From Mucilaginibacter aurantiaciroseus (lineage in GTDB: Bacteria; Bacteroidota; Bacteroidia; Sphingobacteriales; Sphingobacteriaceae), in the NCBI RefSeq assembly GCF_024055595.1, contig NZ_JAMXOF010000003.1:1-64000 (forward strand): a DNA stretch of 64,000 nt, read 5' to 3'. Made by a program: the position numbers and the translations under genes. Below the pieces are notes generated by a model. The model searched no databases. It was not told the DNA's origin and saw only the letters and a program-made list of their open reading frames with translations. Positions 26,394 to 36,145 of the stretch are shown one piece after another (the first letter of the stretch is position 1; the number at the start of each line of letters is the position of its first letter).

Positions 26394-27410
26394 ATGCAAG
26401 CACCAATAGTTACGGGCTTAATGGCCTATGGTATGTCGGGGCGTATATTTCATGCGCCGTTCATCAGCACCAATCCCGGTTTTAAATTGAAAGGTATTGT
26501 GGAACGAACCCACAAAAAAGCCGCGCAAATATACCCGGAAATTAAAAGCTACAGCTCTATAGATGAGTTACTGGCCGATGGCGAGATAGAACTGGTTGTT
26601 GTAAATACTCCAAGCAACCTGCACTTTGAGCACGCTATGCTGGCCCTAAAAGCCGGTAAGCACGTACTGCTCGAAAAACCCGCAGCCGCAACATCGGCAG
26701 AAGTAAAAGAACTTTTTGATACCGCCCGTAAATTGAAAAAACACCTGATGGTTTATCAAAACCGCAGGTTCGACAGCGGCTTTTTATCAACCAAAGAAGT
26801 GATTGAAAGCGGCCGTTTAGGTAACCTGATAGAAGTTATTTTCCGTATGGATAGATACAAGTCTGCCATCGGTATAAAATCATTTAAGGAAACGAAAGGC
26901 GTACCCGCCGGGGGATTAGTTTATGACCTCGGGGCGCATTTGGTTGATAATACCATTGCCCTGTTTGGCAAACCATTATCTTTCACCAAAACTACGGGTA
27001 TTTACCGCGAGGGATCTGAAGTGCCCGATTATTTCCATTACCATTTGATATACCCAAACCAACTAAATGTTTACCTAACATCGGGTTTGCAGATAGCAGG
27101 TGATACCCCGGGCTTTTGGGTGAATGGAACGCTGGGCAGTTTCATCAAAAACCGCAGCGATGTACAGGAAGCACAATTGGATAAAGGCATGATGCCAACC
27201 GACCCTGATTACGGCATTGAACCTGCCGGTAGTGAAGGACAATTGACTACTGTTGGTATAGATAATCAGAAGATAACGGAGTTGATCTCATCGGTTAAAG
27301 GAGATTACCGCCAAATATTTGATGCTGTTTATCATACAACACGTAATAATGCGTTATACCCTATTACAGAAGAACATATTGCCTGGCAATTAGAACTACT
27401 GGAAGCATAA
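26394..27410 (+). CDS. Gfo/Idh/MocA family NAD(P)-dependent oxidoreductase
   Basis: This 338-residue protein has an N-terminal Rossmann fold (TGLMAYGMSGRIFHAPF, variant dinucleotide-binding loop). The family EKP motif LLEKPAAAT gives K95, the catalytic lysine candidate, and the C-terminal alpha/beta domain holds GGLVYDLGAHLVDN near 180-193. It probably oxidises or reduces a sugar or inositol derivative. Similar YdgJ/YvaA-type proteins act on scyllo-inosose, but the substrate cannot be assigned. It lies 27 bases upstream of a thioredoxin-like gene and may share its transcript. Confidence 0.9.
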   Translation: MQAPIVTGLMAYGMSGRIFHAPFISTNPGFKLKGIVERTHKKAAQIYPEIKSYSSIDELLADGEIELVVVNTPSNLHFEHAMLALKAGKHVLLEKPAAATSAEVKELFDTARKLKKHLMVYQNRRFDSGFLSTKEVIESGRLGNLIEVIFRMDRYKSAIGIKSFKETKGVPAGGLVYDLGAHLVDNTIALFGKPLSFTKTTGIYREGSEVPDYFHYHLIYPNQLNVYLTSGLQIAGDTPGFWVNGTLGSFIKNRSDVQEAQLDKGMMPTDPDYGIEPAGSEGQLTTVGIDNQKITELISSVKGDYRQIFDAVYHTTRNNALYPITEEHIAWQLELLEA

Positions 27411-27437
27411 TTAACATTCTCAATGACGATAGAACAA

Positions 27438-27920
27438 ATGAAGAAACTTATATTTTTATTATTCGCGGTAATAGCCGGTTTTGCATGTACACAAGCACAA
27501 ACTATACCCCTTACAATTCCACCATATAAAATACTAACTACTAAAGATCAAAACCTTACACCGGCAGACCTGGTAAAGAACAAGCCGGTAATGATCATTT
27601 ATTTTGCGCCAGACTGCGCACATTGCCAAAAACTGATCAATGACATGAAGCCGTCAATGGCTAAGTTTAAAAATATACAGGTGGTAATGATAACTTTTAC
27701 CGATATACGTATGGTTAAAACCTTTGAGAATGATTACGGCTTAAAAGCATATCCAAACTTTATTTTAGGTACCGAAGGTTACACCTACACTGTACAGCGC
27801 TTTTACAAGCTTCAACATACGCCGTTTGTGGCCATTTATGGTAAAAACGGCCAGTTGGTGCAGTCATTTGAAAAACAACCCGAAGCGAGCGATCTGCTAA
27901 CGGCGATCAAGAAAATTTAA
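27438..27920 (+). CDS. Exported thioredoxin-like protein
   Basis: This protein has 160 residues from the ATG at 27438, preferred over 27423 because it gives a clean export signal (MKKLIFLLFAVIAGFAC). C17 may be a lipid cysteine. The thioredoxin fold motif IIYFAPDCAHCQKL carries a CxxC pair, C60/C63. It is likely a periplasmic thiol oxidoreductase (TlpA-like). A terminator follows at 27942. Confidence 0.82.
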   Translation: MKKLIFLLFAVIAGFACTQAQTIPLTIPPYKILTTKDQNLTPADLVKNKPVMIIYFAPDCAHCQKLINDMKPSMAKFKNIQVVMITFTDIRMVKTFENDYGLKAYPNFILGTEGYTYTVQRFYKLQHTPFVAIYGKNGQLVQSFEKQPEASDLLTAIKKI

Positions 27921-27941
27921 GGGCAAGGTGCCCTTCATAAC

Positions 27942-27974
27942 AAAGCCCGGCTGCAGATGCAACCGGGCTTTTTA
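27942..27974 (+). terminator. Intrinsic terminator, possibly bidirectional
   Basis: AAAGCCCGG (27942-27950) pairs with CCGGGCTTT (27963-27971) followed by T-rich sequence. It sits between the convergent thioredoxin-like gene and sdhB, so it may serve both. Confidence 0.85.
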
Positions 27975-27993
27975 TTGTTAAATCTTATCTGAA

Positions 27994-28782
27994 TTATTCG
28001 CCGCCGGTGTGGTCGTGCGCGTGCTCTTCGCGGAACAGTTTGGCGCTAAAGAAATCGTTGTTCATGAACGCGATATTGTTGAGGGTAATCTCTTTCGGGC
28101 ATTCAGCTTCGCAGGCTCCGGTATTGGTGCAGTTACCAAAACCTTCTTCATCCATTTGCGCAACCATGGCTTGTACGCGGCTGTAACGCTCTGGCTGGCC
28201 TTGTGGTAATAAACCAAGCTGAGTAATTTTAGCAGAGGTAAACAACATGGCTGATGCATTTTTACATGCCGCAACGCAGGCACCGCAACCAATACAAGTA
28301 GCCGAGTTAAAAGCCTCATCAGCAATTACCTTAGGGATGGGGATGGTGTTGGCATCGGGCACACCACCGGTGTTTACCGATACATAACCACCAGCCTGTT
28401 GGATGCGGTCAAAAGCAGAGCGGTCTGTCGCCAGATCTTTCACTATCGGAAACGCGGCCGAACGCCATGGCTCGATAGTGATGGTTTCGCCATCGCTAAA
28501 GGTACGCATGTGTAACTGGCAGGTTGTAATAGCCCTTTTAGGACCGTGTGGGCGGCCGTTAATATATAACGAACAAGACCCGCAAATACCTTCGCGGCAG
28601 TCATGATCAAAATAAATAGGCTCCTCGTTCTTGCGGGTAAGGCTTTCGTTCACCACGTCAAGCATTTCCAGGAACGACATATCCGGCGAAATATTTTCGG
28701 CTTTATAGGTCACAAACTTGCCCGGTGTTTGTGTGTTTTTTTGGCGCCATACTTTCAGCGTCAGGTTCATGTGTCCACTCAT
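27994..28782 (-). CDS. sdhB: Succinate dehydrogenase / fumarate reductase iron-sulfur subunit
   Basis: This 262-residue electron-transfer subunit of complex II lies on the cytoplasmic face of the membrane. The [2Fe-2S] cluster ligands are C62, C67, C70 and C88 (CREGICGSC). The C-terminal ferredoxin-type region has [11 protein letters not shown] (C163, C166, C169, C173) and C218, C224 and C228 for the [4Fe-4S] and [3Fe-4S] centres. It is the last gene of sdhCAB, 84 bases after sdhA, with a word-repeat palindrome in the gap. Confidence 0.96.
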   Translation of the reverse strand: MSGHMNLTLKVWRQKNTQTPGKFVTYKAENISPDMSFLEMLDVVNESLTRKNEEPIYFDHDCREGICGSCSLYINGRPHGPKRAITTCQLHMRTFSDGETITIEPWRSAAFPIVKDLATDRSAFDRIQQAGGYVSVNTGGVPDANTIPIPKVIADEAFNSATCIGCGACVAACKNASAMLFTSAKITQLGLLPQGQPERYSRVQAMVAQMDEEGFGNCTNTGACEAECPKEITLNNIAFMNNDFFSAKLFREEHAHDHTGGE

Positions 28783-28802
28783 GTTTGTTTGAGATTGGAG
28801 AG

Positions 28803-28866
28803 TAGTTGATTAAGTTAAGTAATGAATGGTTAAAAACCATTCTCTATTTACTCAATCAACCATTCT
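28803..28866. repeat. Word-repeat palindrome (GATTAAG / ACTCAATC words)
   Basis: The left arm GTTGATTAAG...GAATGGTT and the right arm AACCATTC...ACTCAATCAAC fold into an imperfect hairpin between sdhA and sdhB. It abuts the sdhA stop. It is one of eight loci with this architecture in the window (see findings). Confidence 0.6.
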
Positions 28867-30801
28867 CTATTTATAACTACGTTGTGTTAACTTAACATTT
28901 TCAAAAATCAACTCTTCTTTGTGCAGCACTTCTTCCTGGTTTTCACCGGTAAATTCCCATGCCGATACAAAAGCAAAGTTGTCGTCATCGCGTAAGGCTT
29001 CACCCTCTTCAGTTTGCGATTCCAAACGGAAGTGGCCACCACATGATTCGCGACGCTCTAACGCGTCGGTAATCATCAGTTCGCCAAGTTCGATAAAATC
29101 GGCAACACGGCCTGCTCTTTCAAGGGCAGCGTTCACTTCTTCGTCTTCGCCAGTTACAATAGCATTTACCCAAAAATCAGCTTTTAAGGCTTTAATAAGG
29201 GCTTTTGCTTTGGTCAGGCCTTCTTCGGTACGTGCCATACCACAGTACTCCCAAATAATATGGCCAAGTTCGCGGTGGTATTCAACAACAGTTTTGTTGC
29301 CTTTTAAGGCAAGCAGCTTGTTGTTATAGGCTATTACATCCTTTTTGGTTTGCTCAAAAGCAGGGTGGCTGGTATCAACCTTTTTGGGGCCAATGGTGGC
29401 TAAGTAATCACCTAAAGTGTAAGGGATAACAAAGTAACCGTCAGATAGCCCCTGCATCAAAGCAGATGCACCAAGTCGGTTTGCACCGTGGTCGCTAAAG
29501 TTACACTCACCCATAGCGTAAAGGCCGGGTATGGTTGTGCTTAAGTTATAATCAACCCAAAGGCCGCCCATGGTATAATGCACTGCAGGGTAAATACGCA
29601 TTGGTTGCTTGTACGGGTTCTCATCCGTAATTTGCAGGTACATGTCAAATAAGTTACCGTATTTGGCACGTACGGTGTCTTCACCTAAGCGTTCTATAGC
29701 TTCGGCAAAATCAAGGTAAACGGCTAAACCTGTTGTACCTACACCTTTGCCTTCGTCAGATATTTCTTTAGTGTTACGTGATGCCACGTCGCGCGGTACA
29801 AGGTTACCAAAAGATGGATATTTTCTTTCCAGAAAGTAATCTCTGTCCTCTTCTTTTACCTGAGAAGCGGTAATCTCTTTATTTCGAAGTTTTTGCGCTG
29901 TTTCAACCGTTTTTGGCGCCCAAACACGCCCATCATTACGTAACGATTCAGACATCAGCGTAAGCTTACTCTGGTGATCGCCGGTAACCGGGATACAAGT
30001 TGGGTGAATTTGGGTGTAACACGGGTTAGCAAAGTAAGCACCGCGTTTGTGTGCGCGCCATGCTGCGGTTACGTTAGACCCAATCGCGTTTGTTGACAAA
30101 TAGAAAACGTTACCGTAACCACCAGTCGCTAAAAGCACTGCGTGGCCCTCATGAGTTTCTATCGCGCCGGTTTTTAAGTTACGGGTAACAATACCTTTTG
30201 CATGGCCGTCAACCACAACCACGTCAAGCATCTCCGTACGGGTGTACATTTTTACTTTACCTAAATGGATCTGGCGGTTTAATGCCGAGTATGCCCCTAA
30301 AAGTAATTGCTGACCTGTTTGTCCACGCGCGTAAAACGTACGTGATACCTGCGAACCACCGAACGAACGGTTATCAAGCAAGCCGCCGTATTCGCGTGCG
30401 AATGGTACGCCCTGTGCAACACACTGGTCTATAATATTTACCGATACCTCAGCAAGGCGGTAAACGTTGCCTTCGCGGGCACGGTAGTCACCACCTTTAA
30501 TGGTATCATAAAACAGGCGATAAACGCTATCGCCATCGTTTTGATAATTTTTTGCAGCGTTAATACCACCCTGTGCAGCAATAGAGTGCGCACGGCGCGG
30601 ACTATCCTGAAAGCAGAATGACTTAACGTTGTAACCAAGCTCGGCAAGTGATGCCGCTGCAGATGCACCGGCCAAACCTGTACCAACAACAATAACATCG
30701 TACTTACGCTTATTGGAAGGGTTAACCAGCTTTAAGTTAAATTTATGCTTGCTCCATTTTTCGGCTAATGGGCCTTGCGGAATTTTCGCATCTAAACTCA
30801 T
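28867..30801 (-). CDS. sdhA: Succinate dehydrogenase / fumarate reductase flavoprotein subunit
   Basis: This is the catalytic FAD subunit, interconverting succinate and fumarate. The ATG at 30801 ([10 protein letters not shown], 644 residues) is chosen; the frame also opens at a TTG at 30828, but that lies inside a repeat arm. The FAD-binding motif is [12 protein letters not shown]. The covalent FAD histidine is the H in [11 protein letters not shown] (H72 from this start). The catalytic region contains [15 protein letters not shown], and the C-terminus [11 protein letters not shown] is family-typical. The size and a five-helix SdhC place it in the B-type complexes known from Bacillus and Bacteroides. 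Confidence 0.96.
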   Translation of the reverse strand: MSLDAKIPQGPLAEKWSKHKFNLKLVNPSNKRKYDVIVVGTGLAGASAAASLAELGYNVKSFCFQDSPRRAHSIAAQGGINAAKNYQNDGDSVYRLFYDTIKGGDYRAREGNVYRLAEVSVNIIDQCVAQGVPFAREYGGLLDNRSFGGSQVSRTFYARGQTGQQLLLGAYSALNRQIHLGKVKMYTRTEMLDVVVVDGHAKGIVTRNLKTGAIETHEGHAVLLATGGYGNVFYLSTNAIGSNVTAAWRAHKRGAYFANPCYTQIHPTCIPVTGDHQSKLTLMSESLRNDGRVWAPKTVETAQKLRNKEITASQVKEEDRDYFLERKYPSFGNLVPRDVASRNTKEISDEGKGVGTTGLAVYLDFAEAIERLGEDTVRAKYGNLFDMYLQITDENPYKQPMRIYPAVHYTMGGLWVDYNLSTTIPGLYAMGECNFSDHGANRLGASALMQGLSDGYFVIPYTLGDYLATIGPKKVDTSHPAFEQTKKDVIAYNNKLLALKGNKTVVEYHRELGHIIWEYCGMARTEEGLTKAKALIKALKADFWVNAIVTGEDEEVNAALERAGRVADFIELGELMITDALERRESCGGHFRLESQTEEGEALRDDDNFAFVSAWEFTGENQEEVLHKEELIFENVKLTQRSYK

Positions 30802-30820
30802 TTCTTTTATTTTAGAGGTA

Positions 30821-30936
30821 AGAACCAAGAGACAAGAATCAAGATATTTGATGTTGCCTTTCCTTTCTTCCCTTTGCGTTTTTAAATTTATTAAATACGT
30901 TGTCTTAAATCTTGACTCTTATAGTCTTGATTCTTG
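30821..30936. repeat. Word-repeat palindrome (CAAGA / TCTTG words)
   Basis: The left arm AGAACCAAGAGACAAGAATC (30821-30840) is matched by a right arm built from ATCTTG, AGTCTTGATTCTTG (30909-30936). It fills the sdhC-sdhA gap. A fragment of the same word (ACAAGAATCAAGAGA) recurs near 60977. Confidence 0.6.
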
Positions 30937-31716
30937 TTAAAGGCTTTTAATGTAATATATAATTGGCATCAGGGCAAAGCATACCGGTATAATAACCGCG
31001 AATAGCCAAGTACCAAAAAAGTAAATAATTGGCTTGTACTTTTTATGTACCCAACCCAAAGTGTGGAAAGCACTTTGGAAACCATGCAGTAAGTGGAAAG
31101 ATACTGCGCCCATTGCAATTACGTAGAATGCAACATACCACCAATAACTAAAACTGTGCTGGATACGCGCATGCAAATCCTTTACACGAACGATCTCTAC
31201 ATTGTTTTCTGTAGAGATAGAACGCTCAAAATCGGCAATTTCCGGCTTGTAATCAGAAACGGTTGTTTCGTTAGTTGCCAGGTTGGTGCGGTACTCCTTA
31301 AAGCCCAGGATGTTGTTGTACTTGTAGGTAAACCAAAAATCGCCCATGTGGATCACGATGAACAACAGCAGGATAGAACCCAGCAAGCCCATGTTTTTTG
31401 ATGACCACGATGCATCAGATTTGTTATGCACAGCATAACCTACCGGCCTTGCCCTGCGGTTTTTAATAGTTATCACCAAAGCGTAAACAGCATGCACAAT
31501 TATAGCCAGGTATAAAAGGTAAGCTATCACCTCTATGGGAGGGAAATGCGTTAAGAAGTTTGCGTAGCTATTAAATGCAAAGCCTTGGTCGTTCTTAAAT
31601 AACAAAAGGTTACCGCCAAGGTGCACAATTAAAAAAGTACACAAAAACAAGCCAGTTAAAGCCATTATCAGCTTCTTTCCCAGTGATGAGTTAAAGGTTT
31701 GTTTAAATTCGCTCAT
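30937..31716 (-). CDS. sdhC: Succinate dehydrogenase cytochrome b558-type membrane subunit
   Basis: This 259-residue polytopic protein with five hydrophobic segments is the fused, di-haem type membrane anchor of B-type succinate:quinone oxidoreductases. Candidate haem-ligand histidines lie in TFLIVHLGGN, VHAVYALV, VIHMGDFW and SFHLLHGFQSAFHTLG. It is the first gene of sdhCAB. A possible minus-strand TATTTTTG promoter box lies at 31738-31745, without a clear partner box. Confidence 0.92.
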   Translation of the reverse strand: MSEFKQTFNSSLGKKLIMALTGLFLCTFLIVHLGGNLLLFKNDQGFAFNSYANFLTHFPPIEVIAYLLYLAIIVHAVYALVITIKNRRARPVGYAVHNKSDASWSSKNMGLLGSILLLFIVIHMGDFWFTYKYNNILGFKEYRTNLATNETTVSDYKPEIADFERSISTENNVEIVRVKDLHARIQHSFSYWWYVAFYVIAMGAVSFHLLHGFQSAFHTLGWVHKKYKPIIYFFGTWLFAVIIPVCFALMPIIYYIKSL

Positions 31717-31924
31717 TATTGATCAGATTTATTTAGGCAAAAATACCAAAAGATAGAAACGGTTTCGACTTAAAGCAGGGATATTGGCTATTTAGAAACA
31801 GTCTAAGGAACTTGCCTGCCAATTGATTTATCCATCATGATAATTTTACACGCTAATGCTGATAAATTGATCCAATATCAAGTATATTTTAATAATTTAG
31901 TAACATCCTGTCACACGTAATATT

Positions 31925-33058
31925 ATGAAATATTTTTACTGCTTCGCGCTTGTCCTGCTAATATCGTCATGCGATCCGCAACCTAAATTAGAGCTTAATT
32001 TTAAAACCGGTACTATTAAAAACGGCACCGTTACGCTAAACCAGTTTAACCAAACGCTTTTTAGCCAAGCTATAATGGATGGCAGCGCTATTCTTAACAA
32101 ACCTATTGAAAAGCCGGGCTACTATACAATATCAATTATCAATAGCGATAAACCGCTGAACACCAAGCAAACCTTTGAGTTGTATTTAGAGAACGGCACA
32201 TACAACATCGAAACCAAAGTTAATGGCCTTTATCCTGCAGTTACATCGGCATCTAAAACGCAACAGCAATTATCCGACTATTATAAGGTAGAGAATGAAA
32301 TGGCCGGGGCGCTAAATAACACCATCCGCTCGGGGTTGGGTTTTCTTGAAACAAGCGAGGCACGCAACCAATCGCCAAAAGAACACTCTGCTCTTATTGT
32401 AAAAACGCGCGGCTACCAGATTCAACGCCGCGAAATGGAGCCAAACATTTTGGATGCCTATATGACCAAACATCCCGATAACGTTGTTGCGGTTCATATT
32501 ATGGCGCAGCAATACATGGATGAGTTTCCTGAAGAATATGGCAAGCTGGGTAAAAAACTATCCGCCGAAGCCAAGAATACTGACGAAGGTTTAAAAGTGA
32601 CCGACAAATTAAATGTGTTAATTAAATTATTGCCGGGATCTGATGCGCCCGAAATTATAGGGGTTACTACGGATGGCAAATCGTTTAAAAGGAATAGTTT
32701 AAAAGGTAAAGCAATACTGGTAGAGTTTTGGGTGGCCAACAGCCAGCTGAGCGAAATGAACCATACCAGGATCTTGAACGGGCTGATCATTGGCGACAGG
32801 GATAAAAATAAATTTGGGGTGGTAAGTGTTTCTACCGATACCGACCCGGCGGTTTGGAAACGCGCTGTAAAAAAAAGCAACCTAACCTGGCCACAGGTAG
32901 CCGATTTTAAAGGCGATGCCTCGCCAAACGTTACTAACTGGAAAATAACTAAAGTGCCTTCGTACTTTTTGGTTGATCCAAACTGGAAGATCATCAAACC
33001 TAACATCGATATACTCGACGTGGACGACCTGGTGCACGAATACTTTAACAAGCACTAA
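31925..33058 (+). CDS. DUF4369 / TlpA-like lipoprotein lacking the redox cysteines
   Basis: This 377-residue lipoprotein has lipobox ISSC (C16). The N-terminal DUF4369 beta domain covers about 20-110. A helical linker is followed by an AhpC/TSA-thioredoxin fold from about 235 (LPGSDAPEIIGVTTDGKSF; KGKAILVEFW; VPSYFLVDPNWKI). At the position where thioredoxins carry WCxxC the protein reads WVANSQLSEM, with no cysteine. It is therefore unlikely to act as a disulfide reductase and may be a binding or structural relative. It is monocistronic, with a terminator at 33060. Confidence 0.85.
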   Translation: MKYFYCFALVLLISSCDPQPKLELNFKTGTIKNGTVTLNQFNQTLFSQAIMDGSAILNKPIEKPGYYTISIINSDKPLNTKQTFELYLENGTYNIETKVNGLYPAVTSASKTQQQLSDYYKVENEMAGALNNTIRSGLGFLETSEARNQSPKEHSALIVKTRGYQIQRREMEPNILDAYMTKHPDNVVAVHIMAQQYMDEFPEEYGKLGKKLSAEAKNTDEGLKVTDKLNVLIKLLPGSDAPEIIGVTTDGKSFKRNSLKGKAILVEFWVANSQLSEMNHTRILNGLIIGDRDKNKFGVVSVSTDTDPAVWKRAVKKSNLTWPQVADFKGDASPNVTNWKITKVPSYFLVDPNWKIIKPNIDILDVDDLVHEYFNKH

Positions 33059-33059
33059 C

Positions 33060-33094
33060 AAAAAGCCCTTTAAATTTTCACTAAAGGGCTTTTT
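33060..33094. terminator. Bidirectional intrinsic terminator
   Basis: AAAAAGCCCTTTA pairs with TAAAGGGCTTTTT across a nine-base loop, with A-tract and T-tract on either side. It sits between the convergent lipoprotein and GNAT genes. Confidence 0.88.
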
Positions 33095-33099
33095 CATAA

Positions 33100-33555
33100 T
33101 TAAGTGTTTAGCTTCCTTACCATTTCTACGTGTTCTATCCCATCCTCATCATATCGCTCCCCCCCGGCAACAAAACCTAGCGACTCGTAAAAGGGCAACG
33201 CGTAGGTTTGCGCGCCAATGCGGATATCTGCAGAGCCAAAAAGATCATAGCAGCTCCCGATAGATAATTCCATTAACTTTCTTCCTAATCCGCTGCCCCG
33301 TGCCTCCGGCGAGGTTATTACCCTACCTATTGATACTTCGGCATATGATAAACCTGCGGGTACCAGCCTGCTGTAAGCCGCAAGTTTATTATCAGCATAA
33401 ATTAATACATGGTGGCACTTTTGGTCTTTATTATCCTGGTCTAAAAACACACAGTTTTGCTCTACCACAAACACTTCGCTGCGCAAGCGAAGCAGTTCGT
33501 ATAGTTCGTCCACATTTAGCTCTGCAAAGGGTTTTATTTCGTGTGTGATATTCAT
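33100..33555 (-). CDS. ElaA-like GNAT N-acetyltransferase
   Basis: This 151-residue GNAT has the ElaA hallmark LRSEVFVVEQNCVFLDQD near residues 27-44 and an acetyl-CoA loop (ARGSGLGRKLM, R/Q-x-x-G-x-G/A type). It is predicted to acetylate a small molecule or protein with acetyl-CoA; the substrate is unknown for the family. It is monocistronic. Confidence 0.88.
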   Translation of the reverse strand: MNITHEIKPFAELNVDELYELLRLRSEVFVVEQNCVFLDQDNKDQKCHHVLIYADNKLAAYSRLVPAGLSYAEVSIGRVITSPEARGSGLGRKLMELSIGSCYDLFGSADIRIGAQTYALPFYESLGFVAGGERYDEDGIEHVEMVRKLNT

Positions 33556-33642
33556 AGCGTATTTATTAAAGCAGCAAATTTAAATTTTATAGGTCACGTT
33601 TTATTCTTAGGCCATTTAAATTTTACAATCCACGTTTCCTTA

Positions 33643-33673
33643 TTTGGATTTGTTTTAAATAAGCTTACATTTG
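33643..33673 (+). promoter_or_regulatory. feoAB promoter
   Basis: TTTG (33643-33646), a 19-base spacer and TACATTTG (33666-33673) match the Bacteroidota consensus perfectly, 20 bases upstream of feoA. A Fur box was not clearly identified. Confidence 0.65.
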
Positions 33674-33692
33674 TGGTCTAATATTTACGCAG

Positions 33693-33908
33693 ATGACGCT
33701 TGAAGAGCTAGGAGTAGGAGAAACAGGGATAGTAAAGGAATTTACTGATCTGGAGATGTCTGTAAAGCTAATGGAAATGGGTTGCTTGCCGGGCGAGGCT
33801 GTAAGGGTATCGCGCATTGCACCCCTTGGCGATCCTATCGCTATCCATGTATCGGGCTACCAACTAAGCCTGCGTAGATTTGAAGCATCAACCATTATTT
33901 TGCAATAG
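33693..33908 (+). CDS. feoA: Ferrous iron transport protein A
   Basis: This 71-residue SH3-like FeoA contains LEELGVGETGIVKEF, LMEMGCLPGEAVRV, DPIAIHVSGYQLSLRR. It is a small cytoplasmic partner that supports FeoB-driven Fe(II) uptake. It lies 12 bases upstream of feoB and behind a strong promoter. Confidence 0.95.
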   Translation: MTLEELGVGETGIVKEFTDLEMSVKLMEMGCLPGEAVRVSRIAPLGDPIAIHVSGYQLSLRRFEASTIILQ

Positions 33909-33920
33909 TATTCTCATCAT

Positions 33921-36035
33921 TTGAAAGCCGATATCAGAGTAGCGCTTGTAGGAAATCCAAATACCGGTAAATCCACGCTATTTAATGCATTAACCGGGTT
34001 AAATCAAAAAATAGGAAATTTCCCGGGGGTTACTGTTGATAAAAAAATTGGTTACAGCCAATTGCCCGATGGCCGCCGTGCCGAAATCATTGACCTTCCC
34101 GGTACATATAGCCTCTACCCAAAAAGCCGCGACGAATCTATCGTGTTCTCGGTTTTGGCAGAGAAAAATACCGATCTTACGCCCGACTTGGTTATTGTTA
34201 TAATTGACGCTACCAACTTAAAACGCAATCTGTTGCTTTATACCCAGGTTGCCGACCTGAAGATACCTGTAATAATCGCCCTGAACATGATGGACATGGC
34301 GAAAAAGGCGGGTATCGGCATAGAAATAAACAAACTGGCAGAAAAACTTGGGGTGCCCATTATCCCGGTATCGGCACGTAAAATAGAAGGTATCGACGAA
34401 CTGAAGACCGCTATATCATACGCTAATAAATTTGCCCTGCAGCAGGATAGCATCGATGTAAATTCGATAGCACCGGGTATTATCGAAAGCATTAGTAAAG
34501 AGTTCGGGGCCGATAACCCTTATTTTGCCCTTCAACTGGCCCATCAGCACGAAACCCTAAAGTTTTTAACCCCAGCACAAAGCGAACGCATTGAGGAACT
34601 GGAAAAAGAGCATGGTTTCCATACCCAAAAAGCGCAGGCAAGTGAAACTATTGCCCGCTATAACTACATTAACGACCTGCTTTACGATACCGTTAAAACG
34701 CCCGTAACAGCGCATGATGAATCGATAAGTAATAAGATAGACAAAGTGCTTACCCACCGGGTGTTTGGCTTTGTGATTTTTATTGGCGTGTTGTTGTTCA
34801 TGTTCCAGTCTATATTTGCCTGGTCGGCGTACCCGATGTCGTTGATAGAAGACCTTTTTGTGTGGATACAAGGTGGTTTGCGCCACGTGTTGCCCACCGG
34901 CCCCCTTGCCGATCTGCTGATAGATGGTGTAGTTGCCGGCCTTAGTGGTGTAATGGTATTTATCCCGCAGATAGCCATCCTGTTCGCCTTTATATCTATA
35001 TTGGAAGATACAGGCTACATGTCTCGCGTTACATTTATGATGGATAAGATCATGCGTAAGGTAGGGCTTAACGGTAAATCGGTAGTGCCGCTGATAGGTG
35101 GCTTTGCCTGCGCCGTGCCATCCATCATGAGTACCCGTACCATCGAGAACTGGAAGGACAGGATGATCACCATAATGGTTACGCCACTGGTAGCCTGCTC
35201 CGCACGTTTGCCGGTTTATACCTTATTAATAGCGCTTGTAGTACCTAATAAAAACGTTTGGTGGATCTTTAACCTGCAAGGCCTTGCCCTAACGGGGATG
35301 TACGTGCTTAGTTTGGTATCAGCAGTAATCGTAGCTTATGTGATGAAGTTTGTACTTAAGGCCCGCGAACGGGGTTACTTTATTATGGAGCTGCCCGTAT
35401 ACCGCATGCCGAGGTGGAGCAACGTGCTATTCAGCATGTATGAGCGTGCAAAAACATTTGTGCTGGAAGCCGGCAAGGTGATCATTGCCGTATCGGTAAT
35501 ACTTTGGGTGCTGTCATCATACGGCCCGGGCGACCGCTTTAAAAACATTGAACAAAAATATCAGCAGCCACAATACACCAAAACCATGACTTCGGATAGC
35601 CTGAAGCGAGTTATATCTACCGAAAAACTGGAGAACTCTTACGCCGGTGTTTTAGGCCATGTAATTGAGCCGGTTATTAAGCCTATCGGTTTCGACTGGA
35701 AGATAGGTATTGCGCTGATCACCTCTTTCGCCGCGCGCGAAGTATTTGTAGGCACTATGGCCACCATTTACAGTGTGGATGGTGATGCCGACAGGATAGA
35801 TTCCGTACAGGATAAAATGCGTAATGCTAAAAACCCAAATACAGGCGGACCTGTATTTACGCTTGCTGTAGCTTTCTCATTGATGATGTTTTACGCCTTC
35901 GCCATGCAATGCGCCAGTACCGTTGCTGTAGTATATCGCGAAACCAAAGACTGGCGCTGGCCCGCCACCCAGTTCTTATACATGACCGTGCTGGCTTATG
36001 GGGCTGCGTTTTTGGTGTATCATTTATTGAAGTAG
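33921..36035 (+). CDS. feoB: Ferrous iron transport protein B
   Basis: This 704-residue Fe(II) transporter has an N-terminal G domain: G1 GNPNTGKST at residues 11-19, a G2/switch region with NFPGVTVD, G3 DLPGTYSL and G4 NMMD. A helical spacer and a C-terminal membrane domain follow, with paired GATE-type segments (GGFACAVPSIMSTRT and ITSFAAREVFVGTMA). The start codon is TTG at 33921. Together with feoA it forms a two-gene operon. No FeoC is present, as expected for this phylum. Confidence 0.96.
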   Translation: MKADIRVALVGNPNTGKSTLFNALTGLNQKIGNFPGVTVDKKIGYSQLPDGRRAEIIDLPGTYSLYPKSRDESIVFSVLAEKNTDLTPDLVIVIIDATNLKRNLLLYTQVADLKIPVIIALNMMDMAKKAGIGIEINKLAEKLGVPIIPVSARKIEGIDELKTAISYANKFALQQDSIDVNSIAPGIIESISKEFGADNPYFALQLAHQHETLKFLTPAQSERIEELEKEHGFHTQKAQASETIARYNYINDLLYDTVKTPVTAHDESISNKIDKVLTHRVFGFVIFIGVLLFMFQSIFAWSAYPMSLIEDLFVWIQGGLRHVLPTGPLADLLIDGVVAGLSGVMVFIPQIAILFAFISILEDTGYMSRVTFMMDKIMRKVGLNGKSVVPLIGGFACAVPSIMSTRTIENWKDRMITIMVTPLVACSARLPVYTLLIALVVPNKNVWWIFNLQGLALTGMYVLSLVSAVIVAYVMKFVLKARERGYFIMELPVYRMPRWSNVLFSMYERAKTFVLEAGKVIIAVSVILWVLSSYGPGDRFKNIEQKYQQPQYTKTMTSDSLKRVISTEKLENSYAGVLGHVIEPVIKPIGFDWKIGIALITSFAAREVFVGTMATIYSVDGDADRIDSVQDKMRNAKNPNTGGPVFTLAVAFSLMMFYAFAMQCASTVAVVYRETKDWRWPATQFLYMTVLAYGAAFLVYHLLK

Positions 36036-36049
36036 GGAAGAGCTTAATG

Positions 36050-36114
36050 CAGAAAGCGAAAAGCATTTTGTCAGTGTATTTTAAGCTTTTGGCTTTAGTC
36101 TTTTCGCTTTCAGA
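36050..36114. repeat. Word-repeat palindrome (AAGCGAAAAGC / CTTTTCGCTTT words)
   Basis: The left arm AGAAAGCGAAAAGC and the right arm GCTTTTGGCTTTAGTC...CGCTTTC fold back between feoB and the SprT-like gene. It is immediately followed by the promoter at 36124. Confidence 0.5.
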
Positions 36115-36123
36115 CTAATCTAT

Positions 36124-36131
36124 TATCTTTG
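36124..36131 (+). promoter_or_regulatory. Promoter box of the SprT-like gene
   Basis: TATCTTTG is a perfect TAnnTTTG box only 14 bases before the TTG start at 36146. Transcription would begin about six or seven bases later, giving a very short or nearly leaderless 5' end. A convincing upstream TTG is not placed because the region is taken by the repeat. Confidence 0.5.
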
Positions 36132-36145
36132 GAAAGAGGTAAAAA

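Noticed and set aside
28403..28809. Plus-strand ORFs within sdhB
   Set aside because: Antisense shadows of a gene with intact iron-sulfur motifs.
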